Shown: one piece after another, positions 63,556 to 64,000 of the stretch
Layout of the letters: every line of letters begins with the position of its first letter
Position numbering within the stretch: the stretch's first letter is position 1
NCBI GenBank assembly: GCA_033557465.1
Contig: CM066040.1
Coordinates: 328,618,297-328,682,296, forward strand
Reading direction: 5' to 3'
From: Ichthyophis bannanicus
Taxonomy: Eukaryota > Chordata > Amphibia > Gymnophiona > Ichthyophiidae
Length of the DNA: 64,000 nt
Notes under the pieces: generated by a model
Databases searched by the model: none
What the model saw: the letters and a program-made list of their open reading frames with translations, nothing else
Told to the model about the DNA's origin: nothing
Program-made: the position numbers and the translations under genes

Positions 63556-64000
63556 TCCTGGGGGGAACTCAGGATTCCCTAGCAGGGAGTCAAATGGCGA
63601 TTCCCCCCGGCCCCTCCACCATTGTCACTCTCCACCACTGCTGGGCCCTTCGCAGAGGTTCAATAAAGCACCTAGCCCATTTAGTCTTGGCCTGCTGTCT
63701 GTGCTTAAGCTGGAGTGGACGGAAAGCTTTGTAGGGCGCTCATCCCTGATCAAAAAACTCTTGAGGGGCATATCTATCTTCCCCTGTGTATAATTCATGC
63801 ACCCATCTAAGTAGTGTGGCTATATTGTAGAGACGTAACTCTGGAAGATTTAAGTCGCCTCCTCTGCCCATTGTCAGTTTTGCATAGCTAATCCACACCG
63901 TCTTCCTCCTCCACAGGAAGACGTTCGCCACCCTCCTATAAGTACGCTCTTCCACTCCCTTGACCCACACGGGTAGCACTTAGAGGATAAAGTAAGCACA
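63556..64000 (-). pseudogene. L1/Tx1-like LINE ORF2 (proximal part, cut by window end)
   Basis: The minus strand (63979-63740) reads 'RRVANVFLWRRKTVWISYAKLTMGRGGDLNLPELRLYNIATLLRWV', the L1-type motif following RT (FLW..K...I.Y.KLT...GGL.LP.L..Y..A..L). Towards 63556 a second frame reads 'SLLGNPEFPPG', which in L1-type proteins precedes the block that begins at 53400 on the other side of the L2. The RT and endonuclease lie beyond the window. Confidence 0.78.

Noticed and set aside
1..64000. Host protein-coding gene with exons
   Set aside because: Every long frame that I can classify belongs to a retroelement, and no exon series with splice sites and a conserved host domain was recognised. 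Very short exons cannot be excluded by eye.

Overview
This 64-kb window looks like intergenic DNA from a large, repeat-rich vertebrate genome. The mix of abundant DIRS-type tyrosine-recombinase retrotransposons with CR1, L2, RTE and L1/Tx1-like LINEs and a tRNA-derived SINE that shares the L2 tail fits an amphibian (a caecilian is my best guess) or possibly a reptile. That assignment is inference from repeat composition. I see no convincing host gene: every long coding stretch belongs to a transposable element or is a low-complexity artefact.

Layout. 1-1110: CR1 and DIRS fragments. 1165-9538: a family-A DIRS element (DIRS-1), with a 1.47-kb LTR-like insertion in its gag and a CR1 in its 3' end. 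9590-16168: a DIRS remnant, two minus-strand CR1 pieces and a plus-strand CR1 carrying an L2 and a SINE. 16169-39585: a nested stack in which a minus-strand CR1 is split by a family-B DIRS (DIRS-2, 16195-38929). DIRS-2 is split inside its reverse transcriptase (RT) by another minus-strand CR1. That CR1 is split by a SINE, itself split by DIRS-3 (19401-25148), and by DIRS-4 (25594-34459), which carries an RTE LINE and a microsatellite-rich L2 tail. 39585-43190: L2, CR1, a hAT-like palindrome and a GT-rich minisatellite. 43190-48060: DIRS-5 (family A), with nearly intact genes. 48062-52055: an L2 fragment and a minus-strand RTE. 52056-64000: a minus-strand L1-like LINE split by an L2, whose 5' leader is split by DIRS-6 (54361-59978), the best-preserved element.

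How the genes work together. Each complete DIRS element has inverted terminal repeats (ITRs), a gag-like ORF, an RT/RNase H/methyltransferase-like ORF, and a tyrosine recombinase (YR) ORF in another frame that overlaps it. Just before the right ITR lies an internal complementary region (ICR) matching both ends, as expected for a circular intermediate integrated by the recombinase. Family B gag proteins start with a conserved Cys/His cluster that family A lacks. The LINEs use target-primed reverse transcription; the SINE appears to borrow the L2 machinery through a shared 3' hairpin.

Boundaries are read by eye and are usually good to a few bases where two flanks can be matched, and to tens of bases elsewhere.
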